Of a stretch of 64,000 nt of DNA, positions 19,511 through 33,700 are shown one piece after another. The position numbers and the translations under genes are program-made. This stretch comes from Zea mays (taxonomy: Eukaryota; Streptophyta; Magnoliopsida; Poales; Poaceae), in NCBI RefSeq assembly GCF_902167145.1, contig NC_050096.1, positions 198,106,566 to 198,170,565 of the forward strand, read 5' to 3'. How positions within the stretch are numbered: position 1 is the first letter of the stretch; each line of letters opens with the position of its first letter. Under the pieces are notes generated by a model. That model saw only the letters and a program-made list of their open reading frames with translations, searched no databases and was not told the DNA's origin.

Positions 19511-20247
19511 AAGCTAGCACTCTGGCTTTTCCCATTGCCCCACGCCAACAAGAGAAGAACGCGGGAAAAGCGTCGCATTTAGTTGCGTTCCCGCCAACTT
19601 GCTCCGTACTGCTCGCGCATCCGCCGCGGCGGACTCCTCGCTGCCGCTCCGCGCCGTTTTCCTCACTGTTGCCGTGCGGCGGCGTCTTCCTCAGCACCGC
19701 TCCTCTGTCGCGCCGCCTGACGTCCGCCTGGCTGCGCCGCCCGTCGTCTAGTGCCCAGCCGCGCCGCCCTCCGCGCCTCTCCTGGAAGAGTTCTCTCGTG
19801 TCAGGCTATATCCAGGTACAAGATTTTTATATTTTCTGGTTTGTCAATTTTTTTGGGTTACAGAACTAGTTGATGTGTGTCTCAGAGAACAAATTTGTGC
19901 AATTGTGAGTGGTGTACAAGGCCATGGCAGAATTAAACAAGGGGACTCCTAAAGTTGGTTTAAGGTTCAAAAGTGCAGATGAGGCTTGGCAGTTTTGGTT
20001 GGCATATGGTGGTCGCACAGGCTTTGATGTGAGGAAAAGATACACAAATGTAAGCACCTTTGATCGTAAGGTGACCTCATGCGGATTTGTTTGTTCCAAT
20101 GAGGGCTTCCGAAGGAAAGGGCAAACAAATCATGTGCCAAAGTGCTTTAGAGCTGAAACAAGAACTGATTGCAAAGCTCGAATGAGCCTTATATTGGATC
20201 GAGGTGCAGGAAATTATGAAGTCACAGATGTTATGCTTGAACACAAT
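19511..20247 (+). pseudogene. Second copy of the FAR1 5' part
   Basis: Same leader exon, intron and 108-codon FAR1-domain frame (ATG at 19924) as 10169-10905, with no difference seen. It has no sequence corresponding to the region left of 10169, so any promoter elements further upstream are missing. It is interrupted at the same codon by the LTR at 20248, preceded by ACAAT (20243-20247). Confidence 0.88.
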
Positions 20248-21568
20248 TGATAGTCGCCTAGAGGGGGGGTGAATAGGGCGAAGCTGAAATTTACAAATAT
20301 AAACACAACTACAAGCCGGGTTAGCGTTAGAAATATAAACGAGTCCGAGAGAGAGGGTGCAGAACAAATCCCAAGCGAATAAGCAAGTGAGACACGGAGA
20401 TTTGTTTTACCGAGGTTCGGTTCTTGCAAACCTACTCCCCGTTGAGGAGGCCACAAAGGCCGGGTCTCTTTCAACCCTTCCCTCTCTCAAACGGTCCCTC
20501 GGACCGAGTGAGCTTCTCTTCTCAAATCAAAGCCGGGAACAAAACTTCCCCGCAAGGGCCACCACACAATTGGTGCCTCTTGCCTTGATTACAATGGAGT
20601 TGTGATCTCAAGAACAAGTGAGAAAGAAAAGAAGCAATCCAAGCGCAAGAGCTCAAATGAACACGGCAAATCACTCTCACTAGTCACTAGGGCTTAGTGT
20701 GGAATTGGAGAGGATTTGATCTCTTTAGTGTGTCTAGAATTGAATGCTAGAGCTCTTGTAGTAGTTGAGAAGTAGAAAACTTGGATGCAATGAATGGTGG
20801 GGTGGTTGGGGTATTTATAGCCTCAACCACCAAACTTGACCGTTGGCTGGAGGCGTCTGCTCGATGGCGCACCGGACAGTCCGGTGCACACCGGACAGTC
20901 CGGTGCCCCTGCCACGTCATCACTGCCGTTGGATTCTGACCGTTGGAGCTTCTGACTTGTGGGCCCGCCTGGGTGTCCGGTGCACACCGGACATGTACTG
21001 TTTGATGTCCGGTGCACCGGTATGGGCAAGTCTGACGTCTGCGCGCGCTGCGCGCGCATTAAATGCACCGCAGGGAGCCGTTGGCGCCGAAGAGAGCCGT
21101 TGCTCCGCTGGTACACCGGACAGTCCGGTGCACACCGGACAGTCCGGTGAATTTTAGCGGAGCGGCTGCCACGCGAACCCGAGGCTGGCGAGTTCCGGAG
21201 ACCGCGCTTCCTTGGAGCACCGGACATGTCCGGTGCACACCGGACAGTCCGGTGAATTATAGCGCGCTGGCTACCGAGAAATCCCGAGAGTGAAGAGTTT
21301 GAGTCTGAGTCCCCTGGTGCACCGGACAGGTACTGTTCACTGTCCGGTGGCACACCGGACAGTCCGGTGCGCCAGACCAGGGGTGTCCTCGGTTGCCCCT
21401 TTGCTCCTTTATTGAATCCAAAACTTGGTCTTTTTATTGGCTGAGTGTGAACCTTTTACACCTGTATAATCTATACACTTGGGCGAACTAGTTAGTCCAA
21501 AGATTTGTGTTGGGCAATTCAATCACCAAAAGTATTTAGGAACTAGGTGTAAGCCTAATTCCCTTTCA
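20248..21568 (-). mobile_element. Solo LTR of the same Sirevirus insertion
   Basis: A complete LTR (1321 bp, seven-G run as in the 10906 copy) sits between ACAAT copies at 20243-20247 and 21569-21573 and interrupts the FAR1 frame. No internal region follows. It indicates LTR-LTR recombination in the second copy of the duplicated locus. Confidence 0.92.
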
Positions 21569-21573
21569 ACAAT

Positions 21574-23543
21574 CACCTTCTTCACTTGCCAGAAACTCGG
21601 CACTTGATGGCATCGCAGAGAAAAATTTCAGAATTGCAAGCTTTTGAAATAGAGACTGCGGATGATTCTGGAATTAGACCAAAAGCTGCACATGAGTTGG
21701 CTAGTCGTCAAGTTGGTGGATCACTTAACCTTAGCTACACTTGTCGTGATCGCAAAAATTACTTGCAAAGCAAACGGCAGAGGGATTTGGCTTATGGACA
21801 GGCTGGAAGTATGTTGAAGTATTTTCATGACAAAATTGCTCAAAATCCATCATTCCAATATGCTTTGCAGTTAGATTGTGAGGAGCATATAACCAACATA
21901 TTTTGGGTTGATGCAAAGATGATTCTTGACTATGCACACTTTGGTGATGTGGTTACATTTGACACTACTTTTGGCACCAACAAAGAGTATAGGCCTTTTG
22001 GTGTTTTTCTTGGGCTAAATCAGTTTAGAGAAACCACTGTATTTGGTGCTGCACTTCTATTTGATGAAACAGAGGACTCATTTATATGGCTTTTTCAGAC
22101 TTTATTAGCTGCACATAATGGAAAACAACCTAGAACTATCTATACGGATCAAGATGCAGCAATGGGAAAGGCTATTTACAAAGTATTTACAGAATCATAT
22201 CATGGGCTATGTACCTTTCACATAATGCAGAATGCTATCAAACATTTATCTTCAGTGAAGGACAAAGAAGGAGAAGGAGAAGGAGAAGGCGAAGATGAAG
22301 ATGAAGATGAAGAAACTAACATTTTATCCGATTTTAGTGCTTGTATGTATGGTTATGAGGACAAGGCAGAATTTCAAGAAGCATTTGACATTATAAGATC
22401 TAAAGTGTATAAGCAAACATGGTTAGATAGTATATACAAGGTTAAAGAAAAATGGGTTGAATGCTATATGAGAGATGTCTTTAGTTTGGGAGTGCGAAGT
22501 ACACAACTAAGTGAGAGCTTCAACAATGCACTGAAGAATCATTTGAAATCAGATTTTGATATTATTCGTTTTTTGAAGCATTTTGAGAGGACAGTGGCAG
22601 ATAAAAGAGCTACGGAATTGGAATCTGAATTTGAGGCAAGAAAAAAATGCCAAGAAGGCAAATGCACACACCTATGTTGCTGCAAGCAAGTGAAGTGTAC
22701 ACTCCAGTTATTTTTGAAGCTTTCCAAAGTGAATATGAAAGATCCATGGCTGCATGTAGTAGATTATTAGATGATGATAAATATGCTATTGCTATTGGGA
22801 GATTCCATGGTGATTTACAATTTGAGCAAGAGCGCATAGTGATAAGTGATCCTTTGAACCAAACAGTTTCATGTAGTTGTGGAATGTTCAATAGGACTGG
22901 AATATTGTGTGCACATGGTCTGAAAGTTTTTGATTTGATGAATATCAAGATATTGCCAACACATTATGTGTTAAAGAGATGGACTAAAGCAGCACGTAAT
23001 GGGAGTGTACAAGATAAGGAAGGAAGGAATGTGGTAGCAAATCCAATGCTGGAATCTCAACTTCGCTACAAGGACTTGTCTCATAAATTTCTCAATTTGG
23101 CACATAAAGCTGTTCACTCTCCAGAATGTTGTTTGATGATAGAAAATGCACTTGATTGCCTTGGTACACAGCTAGAGGATAAACTCAATGCATCTACTTC
23201 TACTATGAGCAACCCATGCAATGACCAAGAAAATGTTGAACCAAATGTCCAGCAAGGAGATGACTTGCTTCGTGCTGCACATTTGAAGAAAAAGGAGGTC
23301 AAATCCAAAAATTCAAGGAGAAATAAAAGTTGGCTCGATAAATTCAACAAGAGGAAGCGTAAGCCAACAAAAAAAGGAGCACAGGTACGTTAGAAACTTT
23401 ATAGTGTGCAGCCAATATATGTTACTGTAATTCATTCCTTAATTAAATTGCCACTGCCAGAAACAAAAAAAAGTGACGGAGTACAACCCCAAGTAGAAGT
23501 GCAGAATGGTGATTGCAATGAAGGAGCAATTGTGGAGCTTTAA
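21574..23543 (+). pseudogene. FAR1/FHY3-type gene, 3' part (MULE transposase-like core, SWIM zinc finger), with a frameshift
   Basis: The frame resumes HLLHLPETRHLM after the solo LTR. The core has VVTFDTTFGTNKEYRPFGVF and IYTDQDAAMGKAI, the MULE-type transposase domain (PF10551) without evidence of transposition function. An acidic repeat (EGEGEGEDEDEDEE) interrupts the core near 22270-22315. An A7 run (22641-22647) shifts the frame after EARKK. The next frame continues to 23393 with the SWIM finger VSCSCGMFNRTGILCAHG and a basic tail ending at CAG|GTACG. A short last exon, 23461-23543, is probable, but an A-run makes its frame uncertain. With the LTR insertion and the frameshift this is a broken gene; the frameshift alone could be a sequencing error. 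Confidence 0.85.
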
Positions 23544-23675
23544 GAATGCAATGTTATTGACAGTTTGGGAAGTTTTACCCAGCTGATAGCAGCTCCAAGT
23601 TATGATGGTGGTATTCTTAATGATCACGATCTGTTCTAGTTTGGACATGTTGGTTACATAGTATTTTGGGTAGGG

Positions 23676-23785
23676 CTAACTATAGTCTTTTGTGGCCTAA
23701 TTGTATAAGTGAAATGGCCTAACTATAGTCTTTTGTGGCCTAATTGTATAAGTGAAATGGCCCAAGTATAGTCTGTTGTGGCATA
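23676..23785. repeat. 43-bp tandem repeat, about 2.5 copies
   Basis: A unit beginning CTAACTATAGTCTTTTGTGG is at 23676-23718, again at 23719-23761, and in partial diverged form after that. It lies in the probable 3' UTR of the FAR1-type gene. Confidence 0.85.
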
Positions 23786-24600
23786 GCTAAGTAGGCATGT
23801 ATTTCTGCTTTGAATCTGGAATCTACAGTGTTTTGGCTGTGATTTTGTTTGCTGTATAATTTTGCTCGGCTATAATTCTTAGTGTTGTTTGGGCTACAGC
23901 AGGACTGCCTGTACAACAGCCCACAAGCTGTTGCTTGGGAGTGCTGGAGTCACCCGTTGCAGGATGGAGACTGAAGCAAAGTTACGTTCAGCAAAGTTAC
24001 TGAATCTGGATCCGGAACTCGGACCGTGTCAAAGATACCACACCAACCAAACGACCGCGCAATGACGGAAGTTAAAGAAACTATACCAAACAGTCGGGCA
24101 TATTTGGATGCTACCTCGCACTCTCACACGCAGCTGAACAGCCAAGCAGAAGCCTAGCCCCATGCAGGCAGATCCCTTTTCATGTGGAGCCACCATTAGT
24201 CTCTGGCAGAGCACGGCGGACACTAGCCACGCATGTTTGGTTCTCGGCTATTTCCGCTACAACTAGTTGGCCAAATTAAAGTATCCTTATACAGAAAAAA
24301 TTAAGTAAACTATTGTAAGTAATATAACCAACCAAAGAGACACTAACACTGGCCACTGCAACTTTTCTCTCGACTTTCGGTGTCAGCATTTGGTTTGAGG
24401 AATCAAGGCATCCAATGAGTTGGTATATCATGAGTATATTTCTCAAATTTGGAAGGATGCCCTTATCCTTCATTTTAGCACTAATTATGAGAAATAAGGT
24501 GATGATTGATCAAACTCATTTCATTCCACAAACCAAACAAAAAAGATGAGTGAGAAGATGATGGACTAGCTTATTCTTAAAACCAAAGACCCTAAGTAAA
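23786..24600. other. Region between FAR1 and RPL17, with a possible MITE
   Basis: No gene is seen. About 24392-24541 has loosely complementary ends (TTTGGTTTGAGGAATC against CATTCCACAAACCAAAC), a common look of grass MITEs, without a convincing target duplication. The rest is unassigned. Confidence 0.35.
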
Positions 24601-24826
24601 CCAAATTAGTCCATGCAGATTAAGTGCCCAGATATCTTAAGAGCTATTGTATTACGAGCTGAACTTACAGTCCAACACAGTAGTTCAGTACAGAACATAG
24701 ATAATCCAGATTTAAAACATCGGTGCCGGAAACGTCTCGAGAGGCAAGGCTGCCTGAAAAGGTACATAAAAGAGCTACGGCTATAATACTTCGACAAAAT
24801 GGCCTCGATCAGCATGCTGATATACT

Positions 24827-27238
<2,412 letters not shown>

Positions 27239-27350
27239 GGCGGCGACGGCCGGGAGGCGGCGCGGAAGGAGCGAAGGAGGGAGGGTCGCCTTCGCACGAA
27301 CACTTCGAAGCGAGGAGGCACCGAGGCGGCGGCGGCCTTAAGAGCTGGTG

Positions 27351-27441
27351 AAACCCTAGTGCTAACGCGCTCTAAATGGGCTGATGGGCTAGCTAAAAGA
27401 ACGGGCTGAAATATGCACGGCCCAAGTGTCTCAGAAGCCCA
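27351..27441 (-). promoter_or_regulatory. RPL17 proximal promoter: telo box and site II motifs
   Basis: AAACCCTAG (27351-27359) is a telo box. TGGGCT at 27377-27382 and 27385-27390, GGCCCA at 27419-27424 and AGCCCA at 27435-27440 are site II (TGGGCY) motifs in either orientation. This pairing is the known signature of plant ribosomal-protein promoters. The group lies about 110-205 bp before the ATG. Only about 10 bp further out the chromovirus LTR begins. Confidence 0.75.
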
Positions 27442-27446
27442 TGTAT

Positions 27447-27451
27447 GCTAC
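27447..27451. repeat. Target-site duplication GCTAC of the chromovirus (left)
   Basis: GCTAC here and at 48511-48515 flank the whole 21-kb composite. Confidence 0.9.
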
Positions 27452-30400
27452 TGTCACACCGGGTTTTAAAGGACAAAGCCGGGTGCATCTCATACATGCG
27501 CCAAGAAGACAACATATATAATAACAGAGTGTATAGAGATAAATGTCACAAAACATCAGAGTACTTATTACATAGCGGAAGACTTATTACAAAGTAAAAG
27601 AATAAATATAAAACGAACTAAGGATCGTCGGCGCCAATGTCGACTGAGAAACGCCACCTAGATCAAGTCGAATGCCTCGGTGTTAGGCGGCTCCTCTTCG
27701 ACCACCTGTCCTTCTCCTGTGGGGGGTGTGAGACAGCAAAAGTGAGCTCACATACGTTCATAGCTCAACAAGTCGTGGGGAATAATGTGGCATGAACTCA
27801 CCAAAGGTGGGAGTTCATGAAGTGTAAGGCTGATTAAATGAGATAGAGGCTGAAGCTGAGCATTGCTTTTATAAGTTGGTCAAAATTTTATTAGCAATTA
27901 CTAGGTGTAAGTAAATATCAAACCTTAATAATAATAGAGAAAAGTAATAGTAAAATAATCCCAAATGCGATGCAAATGTCACATTAAATTTAAGTTCCAT
28001 AAATTAATCATGCGAGGGTCCGAGCCGCTCATGACCGTGAGCACGGCTAGTATACTAGTTTTACACTCTGCAGAGGTTGCGCATCTTTACCCACAAGTTA
28101 TGTTACCCATCTGCCAAGAGACGGCCAATCCCATACACCTCTACCGAGGAGGCGAGGCAGGGTAACACTACGAGGCATTTACAAAGTTCCACTAGCTTCA
28201 GAAATCCCGCTACAGTTTATAGGAAGCTCCAATGCGGGGTTCTTGCCTGACCGCCATCGCAGCAAAATCAACCAAGGACCTCCCTACACTGACCACTCCC
28301 CTACTGCCCTTGCCCCTTTCGGGTAAGGAAGACCTCCACTAGCTTTCCTAGTTAATCAGCCAAGGGCGTCCCATTAAACCCTTGTGGTAGCACTGTTTTC
28401 CCGGGTGGTCGCTCCATGTTCCCATTAATTTAATGATCTTAACATGAACAGTAATAATAACAAGATAATAACAGGATAATTATGAGTAGTGTATCTCCAT
28501 ACCCAATCTACATAAAGCAATAGCAAGTACTACCCAAAAATATTTCAGGGGTGAACAAGGTATAGAGGTAATCAAAACTGGGGTAACATAAAGGATCCCA
28601 TCAAAATTAACCTATGCAGATCATTAAAATTAATAAGAACATGGCTGGGAAAGTAAGTGATCAAGGGCACAACTTGCCTTCAATGAGCTCCTGCTCAGCT
28701 ATCTCTACTTGTTGAACCTCAGATTCCACAGTGGCTTGCTCGTCTACTCGCATCAACACAATACATACATAGTATAGCAAAAATTAACATTGCACCAAAC
28801 ATATAAATACAATACACAGTAAAAATCTACACATTAAAATGAAATCATAGGAACTGGAATCACTAAATTTGGAGTTATAGAATTCAAGTTATGAATTTTC
28901 TAAGGTTTAATGTGATTAAAATAGGATTAAATGTTAAATTATTGTTCTTACTGTTTTTATGCCAAAACAGAGATACTAAATGATAGAGAATATTATTACA
29001 AAATTTTAGAAATTGGAATGGTTCAATTTGGATCAAAAATGGAATTTCTATGAATTTTACAAGTTTCTAGATTTGTTTTGTATTAAAAAATGAATTTTTA
29101 AAATTATTTCTCTGTTTTTAATCTCCTCTGAACTGGGCCTCGAATTCTAGAAAATACAGGGTTCTCGGGGGTAAAAGTTCATAAGACTCAGGGCACAGTT
29201 CCACTGGACGGTGGGTTCTATTCCAAGGGAACCTAGGGTCTCTTATGCTAAAGTGCCCGACCGAAGGGGTATCGGATGCGTACAGCCGTTCAGATTACAA
29301 TCAACGGCCTGGATTTTATAGCAAGCTACACGTTACGCATGCGCTCGGATCACGATCCTGCGATCCACAGAGCGCCACGTTCACACCATATCCCAATCGT
29401 TCCCCTACGGATCTACGGTCACGATCAGTTCACGCGATTGATGACTCTATGAGTTGATCTGGTCCGCTCATCCCGAAAGGGTAACCTAGGATCTAATCAG
29501 GACCGTCCCTAAAACAATCAACGACCCATGTTTGTTCTTCCCTACCCACGCGGCCGGTAGGCGACAGAACTCGCCATCACGGCGGAGCTCGCCGGCGAGC
29601 TCCCCAATCTCGGCACAAACGTGGTCCTACACATCGCGGAATGGGTGCTATCCCAAATCAAGGGTATGGCGGAGACAGGGGAGGGGTCATTACCGTGAGC
29701 GGTGTCGCGACAGCGGCTAACCACGAGCGACGGCGGAACACGTTGGTACGGCAAGAAATTGGCGGCGATCTTGGTGGTTCGCCTTCTCGTGAAGGCTTCG
29801 GGCACCCTTCCTACAACGCGACGAAGCTTACAGGCTCGCCAGCAAGGCCTCAATGGTGGCAACGGCGAGCCTCAGCGGTAGCGGCACCCTCACTCTCCTC
29901 TCGGTTCTCTCCCTTGATGCCGGTGGCAGTGGCCTAGAAGTTCTCGTGATTAGGGGTTAAAAGTCAGCGAGCTGCGCAGGGATTTATCCCCCCCGGGCGG
30001 AGGCCGGTTATCCAGCCCCGAGCGGGTCAGGCGCCCGCGGATTCCGCGCGCGCGTAGAAGAAATCGCGATTTCTGTTGAGAAAGAAGAGCAAGCTGCACA
30101 AGCGGGCCCACATGTAAGCCACGCGGTAAGAAACAGAGAGCGAGGCGCCCCGGCTGACGCGCGGGTCCGCGTGTCAGTGAGTGTCCCGCGCGCGCGTGTT
30201 GAAGGGTAGGAGTTGGGTCGCGTAGACGGTTCTGGCTGTTGGGCCGAATGGGCAGCGCTCGGCCCAATCAATGCATAGTGCTATTTTTCATTTTCCTCTC
30301 CTATTTTCTTCCCTTTATTACCAAATTCTACTTTAAATTCAGATTTAATTCAAATCTTGTGCCAATTCATTCTCAAATCCTATTGTGAAATGAGAAATAC

Positions 30401-30714
30401 CAATTTTAGAAGTATAATTACATTATTTATATTTTTGTATCATTCCTCTTCTTCTCATTTTTGAAAACCCTTTTTTTTTTGTTTACGTTTTGATTGAACT
30501 TCTAGTATTTATTATCTTATTACCCTTATTATTTTATTAATGCGCAAACATATAACTCCAACATGAGGCATATTATTATTTTTATTATTATTATTTTATT
30601 ATTTGTTTTAATTCATCTCTAAATTTTTGTGTATGCTCTTTTTATGATGCAAATGAGGCACATAAAGTGAGGAGATATCTCTATTATTCTTTGTGTACAA
30701 CTTGGAGTATTACA
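27452..30714 (-). repeat. 3' LTR of the chromovirus (3263 bp)
   Basis: Begins TGTCACACCGGGTTTTAAAG and ends GGAGTATTACA. It is non-coding. The short frames in it (for example 29542-29862) recur in the other LTR and look like chance frames in its GC-rich 29540-30270 part. Confidence 0.93.
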
Positions 30715-30751
30715 AATCCTACCCCCCTTAAAAATAATCTCGTCCTCGAGA

Positions 30752-33700
30752 TTAGGAAGATCTAGGGAAAAGGTGAGGAAAATCTATATGAAGCTCTTCT
30801 TCTCTTTCCCAAGTTGCTTCGTCTTCGCCGTGGTGACTCCATTGCACTTTGCACATCTTTATAACCTTATTTCTTGTAACTCGAGTCAATGTATCAAGAA
30901 TCTTGATGGGGTACTCAGCATAAGTCAGGTCATCTTGAACATTAAGGTCTTCCATTGGTAACTGTTCTTCAGGCACCCTGAGACATTTCTTCAGCTGAGA
31001 TACGTGAAAAACATTATGAACATCCGCAAGATGGTCCGGTAACTCCAATTGGTATGCAACCTCTCCCACTCGCTTTAAGATCAAGAAGGGTCCAATAAAG
31101 CGAGGGGACAACTTTCCTTTGACTTTGAATTTTCTCATACCCCGGAGTGGTGACACCTTCAAATAGACATAATCTCCCTCTTTAAACTCAAGCAGTCTTC
31201 TCCGGGTATCGGCATAACTTTTCTGCCTGGACTGTGCAGTTTTCAAATTCTCCCTTATTTGTTGAACTTGTTCCTCTGCTTCTTGTATAATCTCAGGCCC
31301 AAACAACTGCCTTTCACCAGTTTGATCCCAATACAGTGGAGTCATGCACTTTCTGCCATACAAAGCCTCAAACGGTGACATCTTCAAACTGGCCTGATAG
31401 CTATTATTATAAGAGAACTCTGCATACGACAAACTCTTATCCCAACTTCCACCATGTTTAAGAGCACAAGCTCTCAACATATCCTCTAGCACTTGGTTGG
31501 TCCTCTCAGTCTGTCCATCAGTCTGTGGATGGTAAGCCGAACTAAAATTTAATCTTGTATCCAAGGACTCGTGCAACTTCTTCCAATACCGAGAGGTAAA
31601 CTGTGATCCCCGGTCTGACACAATCTTCTTTGGCACACCATGCAGACAGACAATTCGTGCCATGTACAACTCTGCCAACTTGGCTCCTGAATATGTGGTC
31701 TTTACTGGAATAAAGTGGGCTACTTTAGTTAGCCTGTCCACAATCACCCATATCGAATCATATCCAGCAGACGTGCGGGGTAACCCAACAATGAAGTCCA
31801 TACCAATCTCTTCCCATTTCCACTCAGGTATCTTCAGTGGATGCAATAGTCCGGCTGGCCTCTGGTGTTCATCCTTAACTCTTTGGCATACATCGCACAT
31901 AGCCACATGTGCAGCCACATCTCTCTTCAGTCCATACCACCAATACTTTTGCTTCAAATCCTGATACATCTTAGTACTCCCAGGGTGGATAGAATAAACT
32001 AAGTCATGTGCTTCCTTCAATATAGTTTCCCGAAGACTATCAATTTTGGGAACACAGATCCGATTGTTGAACCATATCGTGCCTTGCTCATCCTCTGTGA
32101 ACTCCGGGCCTCTACCCTCTATTATCAAATCTTTGATCTCTTGGATTTTGGCATCACCAATCTGACCTTTACGAATTTCTTGCTCAAAGGTAGGTTCCAA
32201 TTCAATGGTAATTCCTTCCGTATGTGTAACAATCCCCAGGTTGAGTCTCTCAAAATCTTTTGCTAATTCATCAGGTAGCTGGACAACGAAAGCGGAGTGA
32301 ACATGCTCCTTCCGACTCAAGGCATCTGCAACCAAATTCGCCTTGCGTGGGTGATAGTGAATCTCCAAGTCATAATCCTTAATAAGCTCCAACCAACGGC
32401 GTTGCCTAAGGTTGAGATCCTTCTGAGTGAATATGTACTTCAAGCTCTTATGATCCGTGTATACTTGGCACTTAGTTCCCATGATGTAGTGTCTCCAAAT
32501 CTTAAGTGCATGCACAACTGCTGCCAACTCCAAGTCATGAGTGGGGTAGTTCAGTTCATGTTTCCTCAACTGACGTGATGCATAGGCAATCACATGTCCT
32601 TCCTGCATAAGCACACATCCAAGTCCTTGGCCACATGCATCACAGTAAATGTCAAATCCCTTCTGTAGATCTGGCATAATCAATACTGGTGGCGACATTA
32701 GTCTCTCCTTCAATTGATCAAAGCTTTCTTGGCACTTCTCATCCCACTTGAATTCTCTTCCTTTCTCCAAAAGCGAGGTCATAGGCTTGGCAATCTTAGA
32801 GAACCCTTCAATAAACCTCCGATAATATCCTGCGAGTCCCAAGAAACTCCGAATCTCCGTAACTGTAGTGGGCACTCTCCACTCCATTATCTCCTTCACT
32901 TTAGCAGGATCCACTGCTATTCCTCCATTAGAAATAATATGACCGAGGAATGGCACCTTGTCAATCCAAAACTCGCACTTGCTGAACTTAGCGTAGAGTT
33001 GATTATCTCGTAACTTCTGTAGCACCAACCTTAGATGTTGTTCATGATCACTTTCATTCCTAGAATAGATCAGAATATCATCGATAAACACCACGACGAA
33101 TCTGTCCAAATACTCCATAAACACCTTATTCATCAAATTCATGAAATAAGTTGGTGCATTGGTCAATCCAAACGACATGACAGTGAACTCGTATAATCCA
33201 TATCAGGTTGAGAAAGCCGTCTTAGGAATATCCGAGGGTCTAATCTTCATTTGATGGTATCCCGATCGGAGATCAATCTTCGAGAATACTTTAGCACCTC
33301 TCATCTGATCAAATAAATCTTCAATACGGGGCAACGGATACTTGTTCTTCACCGTAACATCATTAAGAGATCTATAATCCACACACATCCGCTACGATCC
33401 ATCCTTCTTCTGTACAAACAAGATCGATGCTCCCCAAGGTGAGGAACTCGGACGAATATACCCCGCCTCCTGTAACTCAGTTAACTGCTTCTTTAGTTCC
33501 TTCAACTCCTCTACGGACATCCTATATGGCCGTTTAGAAATAGGAGCGGTTCCAGGTAAGAGATCAATAACAAACTCAACTTCTCTATCAGGTGGCATCC
33601 CTGGTAACTCCTCTGGAAAGACATCCGGAAAATCTCTAACCACCCGGATGTTGTCACCAACAAACTCCTCAGGTATAAAGAACATTGCACGCATGGATGA

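Larger units (their letters stand above)
19511..21568. repeat. 2058-bp direct repeat, copy B
   Basis: Second copy of 10169-12226 at offset 9342 bp. Copy A is followed by a Sirevirus internal region. Copy B is followed directly by the target duplication ACAAT (21569-21573) and the rest of the FAR1 gene. Confidence 0.92.

Noticed and set aside
20248..21568. A second full Sirevirus at the FAR1 locus
   Set aside because: The LTR is followed at once by the target duplication and FAR1 coding sequence. There is no internal region, so it is a solo LTR.
29542..30271. Arg/Pro-rich frames on both strands in the chromovirus LTR
   Set aside because: They recur in the partner LTR (47336-48063) with no conservation of frame against substitutions and no family.
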